Shown here piece after piece: positions 1 to 8,153 of a stretch of DNA of 64,000 bases. Where the stretch lies: NCBI RefSeq assembly GCF_002019795.1, contig NZ_KV917381.1:4248068-4312067 (forward strand). Direction: 5' to 3'. Numbering within the stretch: the first letter of the stretch is position 1; each line of letters starts with the position of its first letter. The position numbers were made by a program, and so were the translations under genes. The stretch is from Bacillus alkalicellulosilyticus. Its GTDB lineage: Bacteria > Bacillota > Bacilli > Bacillales > Bacillaceae_F. Under the pieces are notes generated by a model. That model saw nothing but the letters and a program-made list of their open reading frames with translations. It had not been told where the DNA came from and made no database searches.

Positions 1-122
1 TTCCGTATCAAATATTGTAAAAGACATATCTCTTAGCCGAGTATTTAACGACGGTTGTCGGTCGAGTAGATATTGGAATTTTTTCTTTTTCCAAAACATC
101 ATCTCTTCTGTCCCCCTTTTGG

Positions 123-177
123 TGTTGGTTTAAGACTGCCCCCTTTTTATATCCGTTCTTTGAGCCTCAAACCAACA
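123..177. repeat. Inverted repeat in gene-free left edge
   Basis: TGTTGGTTT at 123-131 is exactly complementary to AAACCAACA at 169-177, with a 37-base loop. It lies just past the stop of the DUF294 gene and could be the base of a 3' structure, but no clear U-tract follows in either direction. I see no credible gene in positions 1-187; the short plus-strand reading frame there has no ribosome binding site and overlaps a real gene. Confidence 0.35.
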
Positions 178-187
178 AAGGTTTTCT

Positions 188-2101
188 TTACATCATTCCA
201 AATTCGGCTATCGTGTGCTGTTGAAGGTTACGTATCGCTTTTAACGCAAGCATGAGCTCTTCTTTTTCTCTTGAACGTAAGCGAGTGAAGACAATTTCAC
301 TTGTGCTTTGTTCATTTCGCTTATACTTGGACCATCCTTGTGTAACTCTAGTGTGGAGTACGACGCTATAGGCGTATTTCACCTCATCAACGGTTGACTC
401 AGATAAAATATTTTCTTTTTTCAGCGTCTCTAGTTTTTGTAATGGCGTCCCCTCTACAATATGATGCTTAGCTGCAAGCATTTGCAGAGAGTGATGAAAC
501 GGGAACAATGCATCTTTTTTGATATCAATTGATTTTCGTTTCTTTCTAAATAACGCACGTACCGGGTGGTCTAGCATCGGTACGGGCTGGTCTCGTTCGA
601 TTTCTGCCATTCGGTAAAAGAAGATCCGAGATTGTTGGACTTGTGTTTTTACTTCTTTTACAAATTGGTCATGGAGTCTTTGATCTCCGTGTATCAGACG
701 GAAGGATAAGAAATTTTGTGCAAGAAGGATGTTGTCATTCGTGGCTCGTAACGCCCAGTTTCGGAGGCGTGTCTGCCAAGCTGGAATGCTTCCCCTCCAG
801 TTCTCTTCACTTGCCATCATCTTGCCGTCACACTTTTTATAGCCGGCATGTTCAAGATGGTCGACAATCGCTTGACCAAGGCGAGCAAAGTAACTTTCGC
901 TGTTCTCACCTTCACCATAGACAAGAAAATGGTCTTGGTCGGTTAATAAAAATTGTTCGGCTCGTCCACCACTTCCCATTGCATAAAAGCAAAACGGAGC
1001 AGGCGGACGACCATGTCCTGTTTGCTCTAGCTGTTTTACTGCTAAATCCACACTATGCGATAGTAAACGGTCATACAGCTTAGTAATCATTTCTAATGTG
1101 TGAATAATAGGGATTTCATCATGGAGTAGCTGTTGCAAAACATCATAGATTGCAAATTTTACATTGGGCAGAGTCTCATATGAGGATTCCTCAATCGTTT
1201 GAACGATTTCTAACGTGCCATGGTTTTTCTTTCTTAATAAGTCTGCCATCGTCACCATGCCAATTACTTTTTGTTTGTCAACGACTGGTAGGTGTTTAAT
1301 CCCGCTCATTAAAAAGGTGGACATCGCCTCATAATAGTAGGCATTATGACTGATTGTAACTGGGTTTTTAGACATAATATCCTCGGCCACTGCCGCTCGT
1401 TTGTCCGCTGCAATTACACGAACCACAAGGTCTTTTTCCGTAATAATTCCTTTAAGGTGTTGTTGCTCATCAAGGACAACGACGGAACTGACTGAATGTG
1501 TCGCCATCGTTTCAGCTACTTTTTGAATCGGTTCTTGTTCTTGAACGGATACGACTGGCCCATTCATCACATCACAAATCCGTCTTATAAAAGCCTCGCT
1601 CTCTCCCCACTGGTTTGCTAGCTTGACTTGCTCTGCGAGGGATCCATAAATGTCACGGAGCCGAACGGCGACTTGTCGTAAAATATAATCTCTCACACTA
1701 TCATCATGCCAGCGTTCTTCAATGACAGAGTACGGAATTTGCAAGCAACTGCATGGGGCTAACGCTCTCACTTCGACTGTATAGGAATGCGGGTGATGAT
1801 TGGGTTCACCGAGAAAATCGGCGAGACTTGAAAATCCGATAATATCACCCGTTTCCAATATTTCAAGTACTTCTTGGTGATTTAGGGATTTATCATCTTG
1901 AATAAAGACCTCTGCCATCCCTGATAGGATGAGCAGAAGCCCTTCACGAGGCGTTTTTGAATAAAGTACTTTCTCAGACTTTTCATAGTCTTTCAGATTG
2001 CATTTTTCAATGAGCCGCTCTAACTCAAGTGAGGAAACCCCCTGAAACAGAGGGTGCCTCTTTATTTGAGTAAATCGGTCTTTATTTTCCTGCGGATTCA
2101 T
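188..2101 (-). CDS. cNMP-binding / CBS-pair / DUF294 nucleotidyltransferase-like protein
   Basis: Four regions can be read in order: a cyclic-nucleotide-binding-type beta-roll (about residues 15-130), two CBS repeats (about 175-295), a GlnD-like nucleotidyltransferase core with GSGGRAEQ and TDQDH (about 370-390), and a helical C-terminal region typical of DUF294_C. Proteins of this architecture commonly accompany solute:sodium symporter genes and are thought to be signal-transducing regulators; the actual ligand and target are unknown. The gene is last in the symporter operon and overlaps the symporter stop. I prefer the start MNPQ at 2101 because GAGG sits 9-10 bases upstream inside the symporter end; an ATG at 2119 is also in frame but has no Shine-Dalgarno sequence. 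Confidence 0.85.
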   Translation of the reverse strand: MNPQENKDRFTQIKRHPLFQGVSSLELERLIEKCNLKDYEKSEKVLYSKTPREGLLLILSGMAEVFIQDDKSLNHQEVLEILETGDIIGFSSLADFLGEPNHHPHSYTVEVRALAPCSCLQIPYSVIEERWHDDSVRDYILRQVAVRLRDIYGSLAEQVKLANQWGESEAFIRRICDVMNGPVVSVQEQEPIQKVAETMATHSVSSVVVLDEQQHLKGIITEKDLVVRVIAADKRAAVAEDIMSKNPVTISHNAYYYEAMSTFLMSGIKHLPVVDKQKVIGMVTMADLLRKKNHGTLEIVQTIEESSYETLPNVKFAIYDVLQQLLHDEIPIIHTLEMITKLYDRLLSHSVDLAVKQLEQTGHGRPPAPFCFYAMGSGGRAEQFLLTDQDHFLVYGEGENSESYFARLGQAIVDHLEHAGYKKCDGKMMASEENWRGSIPAWQTRLRNWALRATNDNILLAQNFLSFRLIHGDQRLHDQFVKEVKTQVQQSRIFFYRMAEIERDQPVPMLDHPVRALFRKKRKSIDIKKDALFPFHHSLQMLAAKHHIVEGTPLQKLETLKKENILSESTVDEVKYAYSVVLHTRVTQGWSKYKRNEQSTSEIVFTRLRSREKEELMLALKAIRNLQQHTIAEFGMM

Positions 2102-3746
2102 CCATCCATACCTCGCCATCGCGATATGTCATTTGCTCTGGATAACGAAGGTCTGTCACTTCATCTTGAAGCTTTTGTGATGGTGCAGGCGTTCTCATCG
2201 CAACGATATACGTTACAAGTAAGTTAATTGGTGCTCCAATGATACCGGCACCTGTGTCACCAATACCCATGAACGTGAAGATTCCGTTACGTGCTAATAC
2301 AATATAAAGGATTGTAACTGTAAGACCCGTTAGCATCCCGGCAATTGCTCCCTGTGCATTACAACGTTTCCACCACACCCCGAGTAAAAGAACTGGGAAG
2401 AAAGTACCTGCTGCAATTGAAAAGGCCCAAGCCACAATTTGCGTGATAACGCCAGGAGGGTCGAGTGCGACAATACCCGCCACGACGGTTGCCCCAACAA
2501 TGGCGATACGCCCTGCCAATAAGCGTTTTTTATCAGACGCTTGTGGATTCATGAGACGATAGTAAATGTCATGTGCAAACGATGATGAAATCGTAATAAG
2601 TAAACCACCGGCAGTTGATAAGGCCGCGGCCATCGCACCGGCTGCAACTAACCCAATAACAAACATTCCTAGATTTGCGATTTCTGGAGTCGCCATAACG
2701 ACAATATCATTACTGATTTGAATTTCTTCCCAGTGAAGAATGCCATCACCGTTCGTGTCTGCTAGCTGTAAACGACCAGTATCAATCCAACTTTGTGTCC
2801 AAGCCGGAAGTTGGTCAAGCGGCTGACCTGCCACTTGAGTCATTAAAATGAAACGAGAAAATGCTGCGTATGCAGGAGCTGATAAGTAAAGTAATCCGAT
2901 AAAAAGAATCGCCCATGCGCCGCTCCAACGTGCTGCTTTCATCGTCGCTACCGTATAGAAACGTACGATAACGTGAGGAAGAGCCGCAGTACCGACCATT
3001 AATGAGAATAATAATGCAACGAAATGAGCTTTATTACTGCTTTGGAATGGAGCAAAATACTCACTTAATCCTAACTCTCTATCAAGGTCCCCAAGTTGGC
3101 TAACGATGTTTCCATATGTAAGCCATGGTAACGGGTTATTTGTAATTTGAAGTGACATAAAGATAACGGGAATGATGTAGGCAATAATTAAAATGATATA
3201 TTGCGCCACTTGAGTCCACGTAATCCCCTTCATCCCACCTAGTGTTGCATAAATGGCAATAACGACAACACCAATCATTGTGCCGTACATCGCGTCAATA
3301 CTCAGGATTCGGCCGATAACAACCCCAGAACCTGATAACTGGCCAATTATATAAACGAAACTAATAATAATCGTCGCAATCGCTGCAATTAAGCGTGCAG
3401 GATTTGAGTCAAAACGGTCACCGATAAATTCCGGTACCGTATAACGACCGTATTTTCTAAGTTGAGGTGCTAATAAGAATGTTAAAAATAAATACCCACC
3501 AGTCCAACCCATGATATAGGCCAAACCGTCATATCCTAAAATCATAACTGTACCAGCCATCCCGATAAAGGAAGCGGCACTCATCCAGTCTCCACCGATG
3601 GCCATACCATTCCACACTGGCGGCACACCGCGACTAGCTACGTAAAAGTCAGACGTGGCCTTCGCGCGATTGTAAATCGATATTCCAATGTACAACCCGA
3701 ATGTGGCCATAATCATGAGCAAAGACACTATTGCTTGTGCATCCAA
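2082..3746 (-). CDS. Solute:sodium symporter (SSS family, ActP-like / VC_2705 subfamily)
   Basis: This 554-residue polytopic membrane protein has the SSS family core, including GGDWMSAASFIGMAG near residues 51-65 and the GAMAAALSTAGGLL segment. It should import an organic acid such as acetate with Na+; substrate is inferred, not shown. A DUF4212 small subunit directly upstream is the hallmark of the VC_2705 subfamily, which favours that over plain ActP. Residues 330-341 (DTNGDGILHWEE) form a textbook EF-hand calcium loop in a hydrophilic segment between membrane helices. The start is TTG, preceded by a run of six G residues at Shine-Dalgarno distance. It is followed by the overlapping DUF294 gene. 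Confidence 0.92.
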   Translation of the reverse strand: MDAQAIVSLLMIMATFGLYIGISIYNRAKATSDFYVASRGVPPVWNGMAIGGDWMSAASFIGMAGTVMILGYDGLAYIMGWTGGYLFLTFLLAPQLRKYGRYTVPEFIGDRFDSNPARLIAAIATIIISFVYIIGQLSGSGVVIGRILSIDAMYGTMIGVVVIAIYATLGGMKGITWTQVAQYIILIIAYIIPVIFMSLQITNNPLPWLTYGNIVSQLGDLDRELGLSEYFAPFQSSNKAHFVALLFSLMVGTAALPHVIVRFYTVATMKAARWSGAWAILFIGLLYLSAPAYAAFSRFILMTQVAGQPLDQLPAWTQSWIDTGRLQLADTNGDGILHWEEIQISNDIVVMATPEIANLGMFVIGLVAAGAMAAALSTAGGLLITISSSFAHDIYYRLMNPQASDKKRLLAGRIAIVGATVVAGIVALDPPGVITQIVAWAFSIAAGTFFPVLLLGVWWKRCNAQGAIAGMLTGLTVTILYIVLARNGIFTFMGIGDTGAGIIGAPINLLVTYIVAMRTPAPSQKLQDEVTDLRYPEQMTYRDGEVWMDESAGK

Positions 3747-3789
3747 ATTGATTCCCCCCTACTTAAAGCAAGATTAATTACTAGAACTA

Positions 3790-4092
3790 TTAGTGGTCCA
3801 CTGATTTTCCGGCACTTAAACGAACATTTTCTTCTTCATTTATACCGAATTTTTTGTCAATTTTGTCGCTAATAATGGCATTGGCAAAAAGCATGATAAT
3901 GAAAGTTAGTACTGCGCCTTGTGCTCCCATGTAATAATGGAACGGCATTCCCATAAAAGTAATACTAGAGAGTGCTTCAGCAAAAAGAACAACACCAAAA
4001 GATGCAAGTCCGCCAATAATTAGGCAAACAGCAATTACCTTATTACGTGCTTTAAAATACGCATCAGCCACTTCCTTATCGATTTTTTTCAT
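3790..4092 (-). CDS. DUF4212 symporter small subunit
   Basis: A 100-residue protein with two hydrophobic helices (about 18-40 and 52-72) and the family pattern ARNKVIAV, then LFAEAL, then GMPFHYYMGAQGA. This fits the small subunit found almost always just upstream of VC_2705-type sodium:solute symporters. The start MKKIDK at 4092 has AGGAGGTGA seven bases upstream; a longer frame to 4128 lacks one and would run through the cre site. It begins the symporter operon or continues the two small upstream genes, since no terminator separates them. Confidence 0.85.
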   Translation of the reverse strand: MKKIDKEVADAYFKARNKVIAVCLIIGGLASFGVVLFAEALSSITFMGMPFHYYMGAQGAVLTFIIMLFANAIISDKIDKKFGINEEENVRLSAGKSVDH

Positions 4093-4113
4093 TGTCTCAC
4101 CTCCTTCACTGAA

Positions 4114-4128
4114 TGTAATCGCTTTCAA
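4114..4128 (-). promoter_or_regulatory. cre site (CcpA operator) before symporter operon
   Basis: On the minus strand the sequence TTGAAAGCGATTACA matches the Bacillus cre consensus WTGNAANCGNWNNCW at all 15 positions. It lies 22 bases upstream of the DUF4212 start, a position compatible with CcpA roadblock or repression. Catabolite repression of an acetate-type importer would be sensible. The match is seen; the regulation is inferred. Confidence 0.75.
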
Positions 4129-4147
4129 ATTAGGTGGTTACATAAAA

Positions 4148-4372
4148 CTATGAAACAAGTTTACAAGTTCTGCAGATTTTTAGAGGAGCCTTTTTCGTTG
4201 CAACCTTATAATTAATAAGCATAACAACTATGCCGAGAATGACGAAAAATGAGTGAAAAAAATAACCAATGAGCATCGCGCAAACAAACGGTAATATCGA
4301 AAGCATAAAAAAGTATTGCCATTTGTTTATCATGGTCCATTCAGTATGTTTACAAGATGTACACGTATTCAT
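4148..4372 (-). CDS. Small membrane protein with paired CxxC motifs
   Basis: A 74-residue protein: CTSC at residues 4-7, two adjacent hydrophobic helices (about 19-56), and CRTC near residues 67-70. The N- and C-terminal cysteine pairs could together form a zinc-ribbon on the cytoplasmic side of a helical hairpin. I do not recognise the family. GAGGTAAGATAA precedes the ATG, and the stop of the preceding 58-residue gene lies inside that Shine-Dalgarno sequence, so the two genes are probably translationally coupled. Confidence 0.7.
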   Translation of the reverse strand: MNTCTSCKHTEWTMINKWQYFFMLSILPFVCAMLIGYFFHSFFVILGIVVMLINYKVATKKAPLKICRTCKLVS

Positions 4373-4377
4373 TTATC

Positions 4378-4554
4378 TTACCTCAAGCTAAAAATAAATT
4401 TGACAGTATCCATTAAAGGCATAGGAACCATGATGATTTGTACGATTAGATATAAGAATATTGCGACAAAGGGCAGGGATAAAAGTAGTGGTTTTTTAAG
4501 TTTGAAAGTGAAAAAAATAGCTAGAGCAAGAACGGCTAGAAATATGTATAGCAT
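4378..4554 (-). CDS. 58-residue hydrophobic membrane protein
   Basis: A small gene read directly from the sequence: it starts MLYIFLAVLA and ends VKFIFSLR, with two predicted membrane helices separated by KLKKP. AGGAGG lies five bases before the ATG, a strong ribosome binding site, and the stop codon overlaps the Shine-Dalgarno sequence of the next gene (4148-4372). The good translation signals and tight spacing are why I call it real. Function unknown. Confidence 0.7.
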   Translation of the reverse strand: MLYIFLAVLALAIFFTFKLKKPLLLSLPFVAIFLYLIVQIIMVPMPLMDTVKFIFSLR

Positions 4555-4581
4555 AATATCCTCCTGTACTATTATATTTGA

Positions 4582-4596
4582 TAGAAAGCGCTACCA
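4582..4596. promoter_or_regulatory. cre-like site before small membrane genes
   Basis: TAGAAAGCGCTACCA matches the cre consensus at 14 of 15 positions (the second base is A instead of T). It is 28 bases upstream of the 58-residue gene. Together with the perfect site at 4114-4128 it suggests that the whole stretch from 4596 down to the symporter operon answers to CcpA. Confidence 0.5.
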
Positions 4597-4744
4597 TTCC
4601 TTCCTAAAAATAAAAAACTGTTTCAATACAACCTTTTTTCATTATATTAGTTATAGAACATATTATTCCAAATGTTCTGATAGCTCGTCAACTATTTTGC
4701 CTTTTTATATTATGAAATTAGTTACTTAGACTTGTTTTTTTTAC

Positions 4745-4780
4745 AAAAAAAATCTGCCTCATAGTGGACAGATTTTTTTA
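4745..4780 (-). terminator. spoIIQ terminator
   Basis: AAATCTG and CAGATTT arms flanked by A and T tracts form an intrinsic terminator seven bases past the spoIIQ stop. The symmetric A/T flanks could also act on the plus strand. Confidence 0.8.
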
Positions 4781-4786
4781 AAACTA

Positions 4787-5617
4787 TTAATTGATAGTTT
4801 CAGGCTGTTCTTCTTTAGCATCTTCAGCTTCTTTGTCTGAGTCTTTGTCGTCTGATTCTTTGTCACCTGACTCTTTTTCGTCTGACTCATCTTCATCAGC
4901 TGCAGTGTTTTTGTCAACAACCGTTTGCAATGTTTGATTCATGAAATCAAGTGGATTCACAGCTACTCCATTGTGGCGGATTTCAAAGTGAACATGTACG
5001 CCAGCGTCACTGTTATATAAGTTGCGACCCGCTTGTCCAAGAATCTCCCCTTGTTTAATTGAAGCGCCTTCTTCTACATTAATTTTATCTAAGCTTTGGT
5101 AGTGTGTAACTACTCCATTGTCATGGTTAATTTCTACAACATATCCAAGTAACTCATCTTTTACAGCTTTTACGACTGTCCCACTTAAGGCAGCAGTGAC
5201 ATCAAAGCTTTCACCGCTTTCTTTTGCTAAGTCAATTCCTGTGTTTGGACGGTACGTATTATTGTAATATACAAGAGCTTCTTGCTGTTCTTCAGGGCTT
5301 GCATCGTAATCAAAAAAGTGACCAACAACATCAACATCATTTTCTTCCGCTACAGGAAGTTTAAAAGTTTCCGCCGTTCCTGTTACAGGTACAGCTTCTT
5401 GGTCAAACTGGAAGTTACCATCAGTTGGTTGTTCAATATTATCCAGTTCATCAATTGGTAAAGCACTTTCGTTTCCATTTTGTAACATAAAGAATGCACT
5501 AAGGACAACAGCGGCTGCTCCTAAGTAGACTGCTGGTAGAATCCAGCGTCTTCTTAAAAAGCGTTGGACATTAAAACTTGATTGTTTAGAAGATTGATTT
5601 TTTTCTTCTTCTCTCAT
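4787..5617 (-). CDS. spoIIQ: Forespore protein SpoIIQ (degenerate M23/LytM)
   Basis: A 276-residue protein with a short cytoplasmic N-terminus, one membrane helix (about 26-46) and an extracytoplasmic M23 domain (about 120-230). SpoIIQ binds SpoIIIAH across the engulfed forespore double membrane. The M23 site is incomplete: the HxGxD position reads NTGID, so one zinc ligand is Asn, while the HVHFEI motif is retained; loss of this ligand is also known in Bacillus SpoIIQ, making it a structural rather than catalytic domain. The C-terminus is a low-complexity Asp/Glu/Lys/Ser tail of nearly 40 residues. GAGGTGAT gives a good ribosome binding site. It is close to spoIID, as in B. subtilis. Confidence 0.93.
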   Translation of the reverse strand: MREEEKNQSSKQSSFNVQRFLRRRWILPAVYLGAAAVVLSAFFMLQNGNESALPIDELDNIEQPTDGNFQFDQEAVPVTGTAETFKLPVAEENDVDVVGHFFDYDASPEEQQEALVYYNNTYRPNTGIDLAKESGESFDVTAALSGTVVKAVKDELLGYVVEINHDNGVVTHYQSLDKINVEEGASIKQGEILGQAGRNLYNSDAGVHVHFEIRHNGVAVNPLDFMNQTLQTVVDKNTAADEDESDEKESGDKESDDKDSDKEAEDAKEEQPETIN

Positions 5618-5799
5618 TTCTCATCACCTCAGCAACCATTCTGAGCATTTTTGAGAGATTCTATACATTCACACAAAATCTTTTTTCATTTATTTTTCGA
5701 CAAAATGAATTTTTTATGCATATTATTTTAATTTTTTTTTTAATTTACTGGATTTGTGTTTATATTTAAAGGGTAGTCACAATAGAAAGGATGTGGGAT

Positions 5800-6711
5800 A
5801 TGCCATATAAAACTCGGTCTGAACCGTTCGAATTGTTACTTTATCAATATTTACACCATCGCGGTGAGTTATCTGAGAAAGAAAAGCAGTATTATGCCTC
5901 TATGCAAAAGGGGTATGACGGAGAAATACTGTTTGATTCTTTTACCGAAACGCTCCAATGCCAGTGCCTCATTTTAAATGACCTTCTATTAAAACACCAA
6001 AACACGCATTTCCAAATTGATACTCTGCTCATTTTACAAGATGCGCTTTACCTTTTTGAAGTTAAAAATTTTGAAGATGACTATTTTTACGATTCTGATC
6101 ATTTTTACAAAATGCCAAAAACAGAAGTGACTAACCCTCTGACTCAGCTCTCCAGGTGCGAATCTTTATTCCGCCAAGTTCTCAATTCTCTCGGCTATGG
6201 GAACGCAACTTCTTTGAAATCCGCTGTTGTCTTTATTAACTCCCAATTTACCCTTTATGGAAATCCACTCAACAAACCTTTCTTATTTCGAAGCCAACTA
6301 CCTAAGTTTCTCACTAAACTAAATGCCACACCTTCCTTGCTAACGAAGAAGCACACGATGTTAGCTGACAAATTAATCTCCATGCATATCGAGAAATCCC
6401 CCTATGCGCAGTTACCCTCTTATGAGTTTGAACGATTACGTAAAGGCATTGCGTGTCACTCCTGTGGCTCTTTATCTATTTTAATGGTTGGTCGGAGGTG
6501 CATTTGTCAAGAATGCGCCAGTGAAGAACCTGTTGACGCAGCTGTTTTGAGGTCGGTCGCTGAATACCAGCTTCTGTTTCCTGAACGGAGGATTACGACT
6601 AATGGGATTTCTGAGTGGTGTAACGGCATGGTTTCAAAAAAGATTATTCGCTCACTTCTTAGTAAAACTTTTACTAAAGTAGGCGTTCATCAATGGACCT
6701 ACTATGAATAA
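5800..6711 (+). CDS. NERD-domain protein with C-terminal zinc ribbon
   Basis: A 303-residue protein. Residues about 35-150 carry the NERD pattern (KGYDGEILFDSF, then TLLILQDALYLFEVKNF), a nuclease-related domain with a restriction-endonuclease-like fold. A cysteine cluster CHSCGS...CICQEC near residues 220-240 looks like a zinc ribbon. Function is unknown; some NERD proteins act on DNA. The start MPYKTRS is chosen because AAAGGA lies eight bases before it; the ATG nine bases upstream overlaps that Shine-Dalgarno sequence. It is a lone plus-strand gene between spoIIQ and the repeat array. Confidence 0.82.
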   Translation: MPYKTRSEPFELLLYQYLHHRGELSEKEKQYYASMQKGYDGEILFDSFTETLQCQCLILNDLLLKHQNTHFQIDTLLILQDALYLFEVKNFEDDYFYDSDHFYKMPKTEVTNPLTQLSRCESLFRQVLNSLGYGNATSLKSAVVFINSQFTLYGNPLNKPFLFRSQLPKFLTKLNATPSLLTKKHTMLADKLISMHIEKSPYAQLPSYEFERLRKGIACHSCGSLSILMVGRRCICQECASEEPVDAAVLRSVAEYQLLFPERRITTNGISEWCNGMVSKKIIRSLLSKTFTKVGVHQWTYYE

Positions 6712-6730
6712 TCCTTCTAAGTATGACTGG

Positions 6731-6762
6731 CCCTTCAGTATATTATCTACTGGAGGGTTTTT
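6731..6762 (+). terminator. Terminator of the NERD gene
   Basis: CCCTTCAGTA pairs with TACTGGAGGG (one G-U pair) and is followed by five T residues, 20 bases past the stop. Confidence 0.85.
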
Positions 6763-6889
6763 CATTAGTTGTTTTGTTAGGGTGGCTTTTATTAGCTTTA
6801 TAAAAGTATCCTTATCCGGCTTTTACTTGTTTGATGCTATTAATCATGTAATGAACAATATTCTTTCCTTGCGCTGGCTTCCTTGAGTC

Positions 6890-8105
6890 GTTCATCTGGC
6901 TTATGAACGACTTTTCCTCCTCGCTTCGGCTTCATTTGGGCTTTCATCTAGCTTATGAACGACTTTTCCACGGGTTTCGGCTTCTTTTGGGCTTTCATCT
7001 AGCTTATGAACGACTTTTCCCACGGGCTTCGGCTCCTTTTGGGCGTTCATCTAGCTTATGAACGACTTTTTCCACGGGCTTCGGCTCCTTTTGGGCGTTC
7101 ATCTAGTTTATGAACGACTTTTCCTCCTCGGTTCGGCTTCTTTTGGGCTTTCATCTGGTTTATGAACGACTTTTCCCCTCGGGCTTCGACTCCTTTTGGG
7201 CTTTCATCTAGCTTATGAACGACTTTTCCTCCTCGCTTCGGCTTCTTTTGGGCTTTCATCTAGCTTATGAACGACTTTTCCTCCTCGCTTCGGCTCCTTT
7301 TGGGCGTTCATCTCGTTTATGAACGACTTTTCCTCCTCGGTTCGGCTTCTTTTGGGCGTTCGTGCGGCTTGTGGGGGACTTTTCCACTTGGCGTTGGTCC
7401 CCGTATGGGTTTTAATCTAGCTTATGACCGACTTTTCCTCCTCGCTTCGGCTCCTTTTGGGCGTTCATCTCGTTTATGAACGACTTTTCCTCCTCGGTTC
7501 GGCTTCTTTTGGGCGTTCCTCTAGTTTATGACCGACTTTTCCACGGGCTTCGGCTCCTTTTGGGCTTTCATCTAGCTTATGAACGACTTTTCCTCCTCGC
7601 TTCGGCTTCTTTTGGGCTTTCATCTAGCTTATGAACGACTTTTCCTCCTCGCTTCGGCTTCTTTTGGGCGTTCATCTAGCTTATGAACGACTTTTCCACG
7701 GGCTTCGGCTCCTTTTGGGCTTTCATCTAGCTTATGAACGACTTTTCCTCCTCGCTTCGGCTTCTTTTGGGCTTTCATCTAGCTTATGAACGACTTTTCC
7801 TCCTCGCTTCGGCTCCTTTTGGGCTTTCATCTAGCTTATGAACGACTTTTCCCCTGGGCTTCGTCTCCCTTTGGGCTTTCATCTAGCTTATGAACGACCT
7901 TACCCCCGGCTACAGCTCCCTTTGGGCTTTCATCTAGCTTATGAACGACTTTTCCTCCTCGCTTCGGCTTCTTTTGGGCTTTCATCTGGTTTATGAACGA
8001 CTTTTCCCCTGGGCTTCGTCTCCCTTTGGGCTTTCATCTAGCTTATGAACGACCTTACCCCCGGCTACAGCTCCCTTTGGGCGTTCATTCCCTTTATAAA
8101 TGAAA
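6890..8105. repeat. Array A: 23 tandem 51-53 bp units plus a terminal half unit
   Basis: Units begin at about 6891, 6943, 6994, 7046, 7098, 7150, 7203, 7255, 7307, 7359, 7411, 7464, 7516, 7567, 7619, 7671, 7722, 7774, 7826, 7878, 7929, 7981 and 8033, with a degenerate half unit at 8084. Each has an inverted repeat TTCAT-N7-ATGAA (often GTTCAT/ATGAAC) followed by a pyrimidine-rich spacer containing CTTCGGCT and TTTTGGGC. Units 10 and 11 are eroded. Units 8-9 recur as 11-12 and 19-20 as 22-23, both about 156 bp apart, so blocks of three units were duplicated. The period is not a multiple of three and reading frames inside are not genes. The array is enclosed by facing terminators. Confidence 0.97.
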
Positions 8106-8146
8106 AAAGCATCACACATGCCCCCCTCAGACATGTGTGATGCTTC
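8102..8146 (-). terminator. spoIID terminator
   Basis: A 14-base perfect stem (AAGCATCACACATG with its complement) and an 11-base loop, followed on the minus strand by a U-tract, eight bases past the spoIID stop. Confidence 0.92.
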
Positions 8147-8153
8147 CTATTAA

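Noticed and set aside
4316-4729. 137-codon plus-strand frame
   Set aside because: It overlaps two minus-strand small genes that have strong ribosome binding sites; its own start has none and its translation resembles no protein.
7056-7479. Reading frames of 67-70 codons inside array A
   Set aside because: They translate the repeat itself; the unit is not a multiple of three, so frames shift and end by chance, and no ribosome binding site is present.
6890-8105. Array A as a CRISPR array
   Set aside because: The whole 52-base unit repeats; there are no unique spacers of constant length between conserved repeats, and no cas genes are present.
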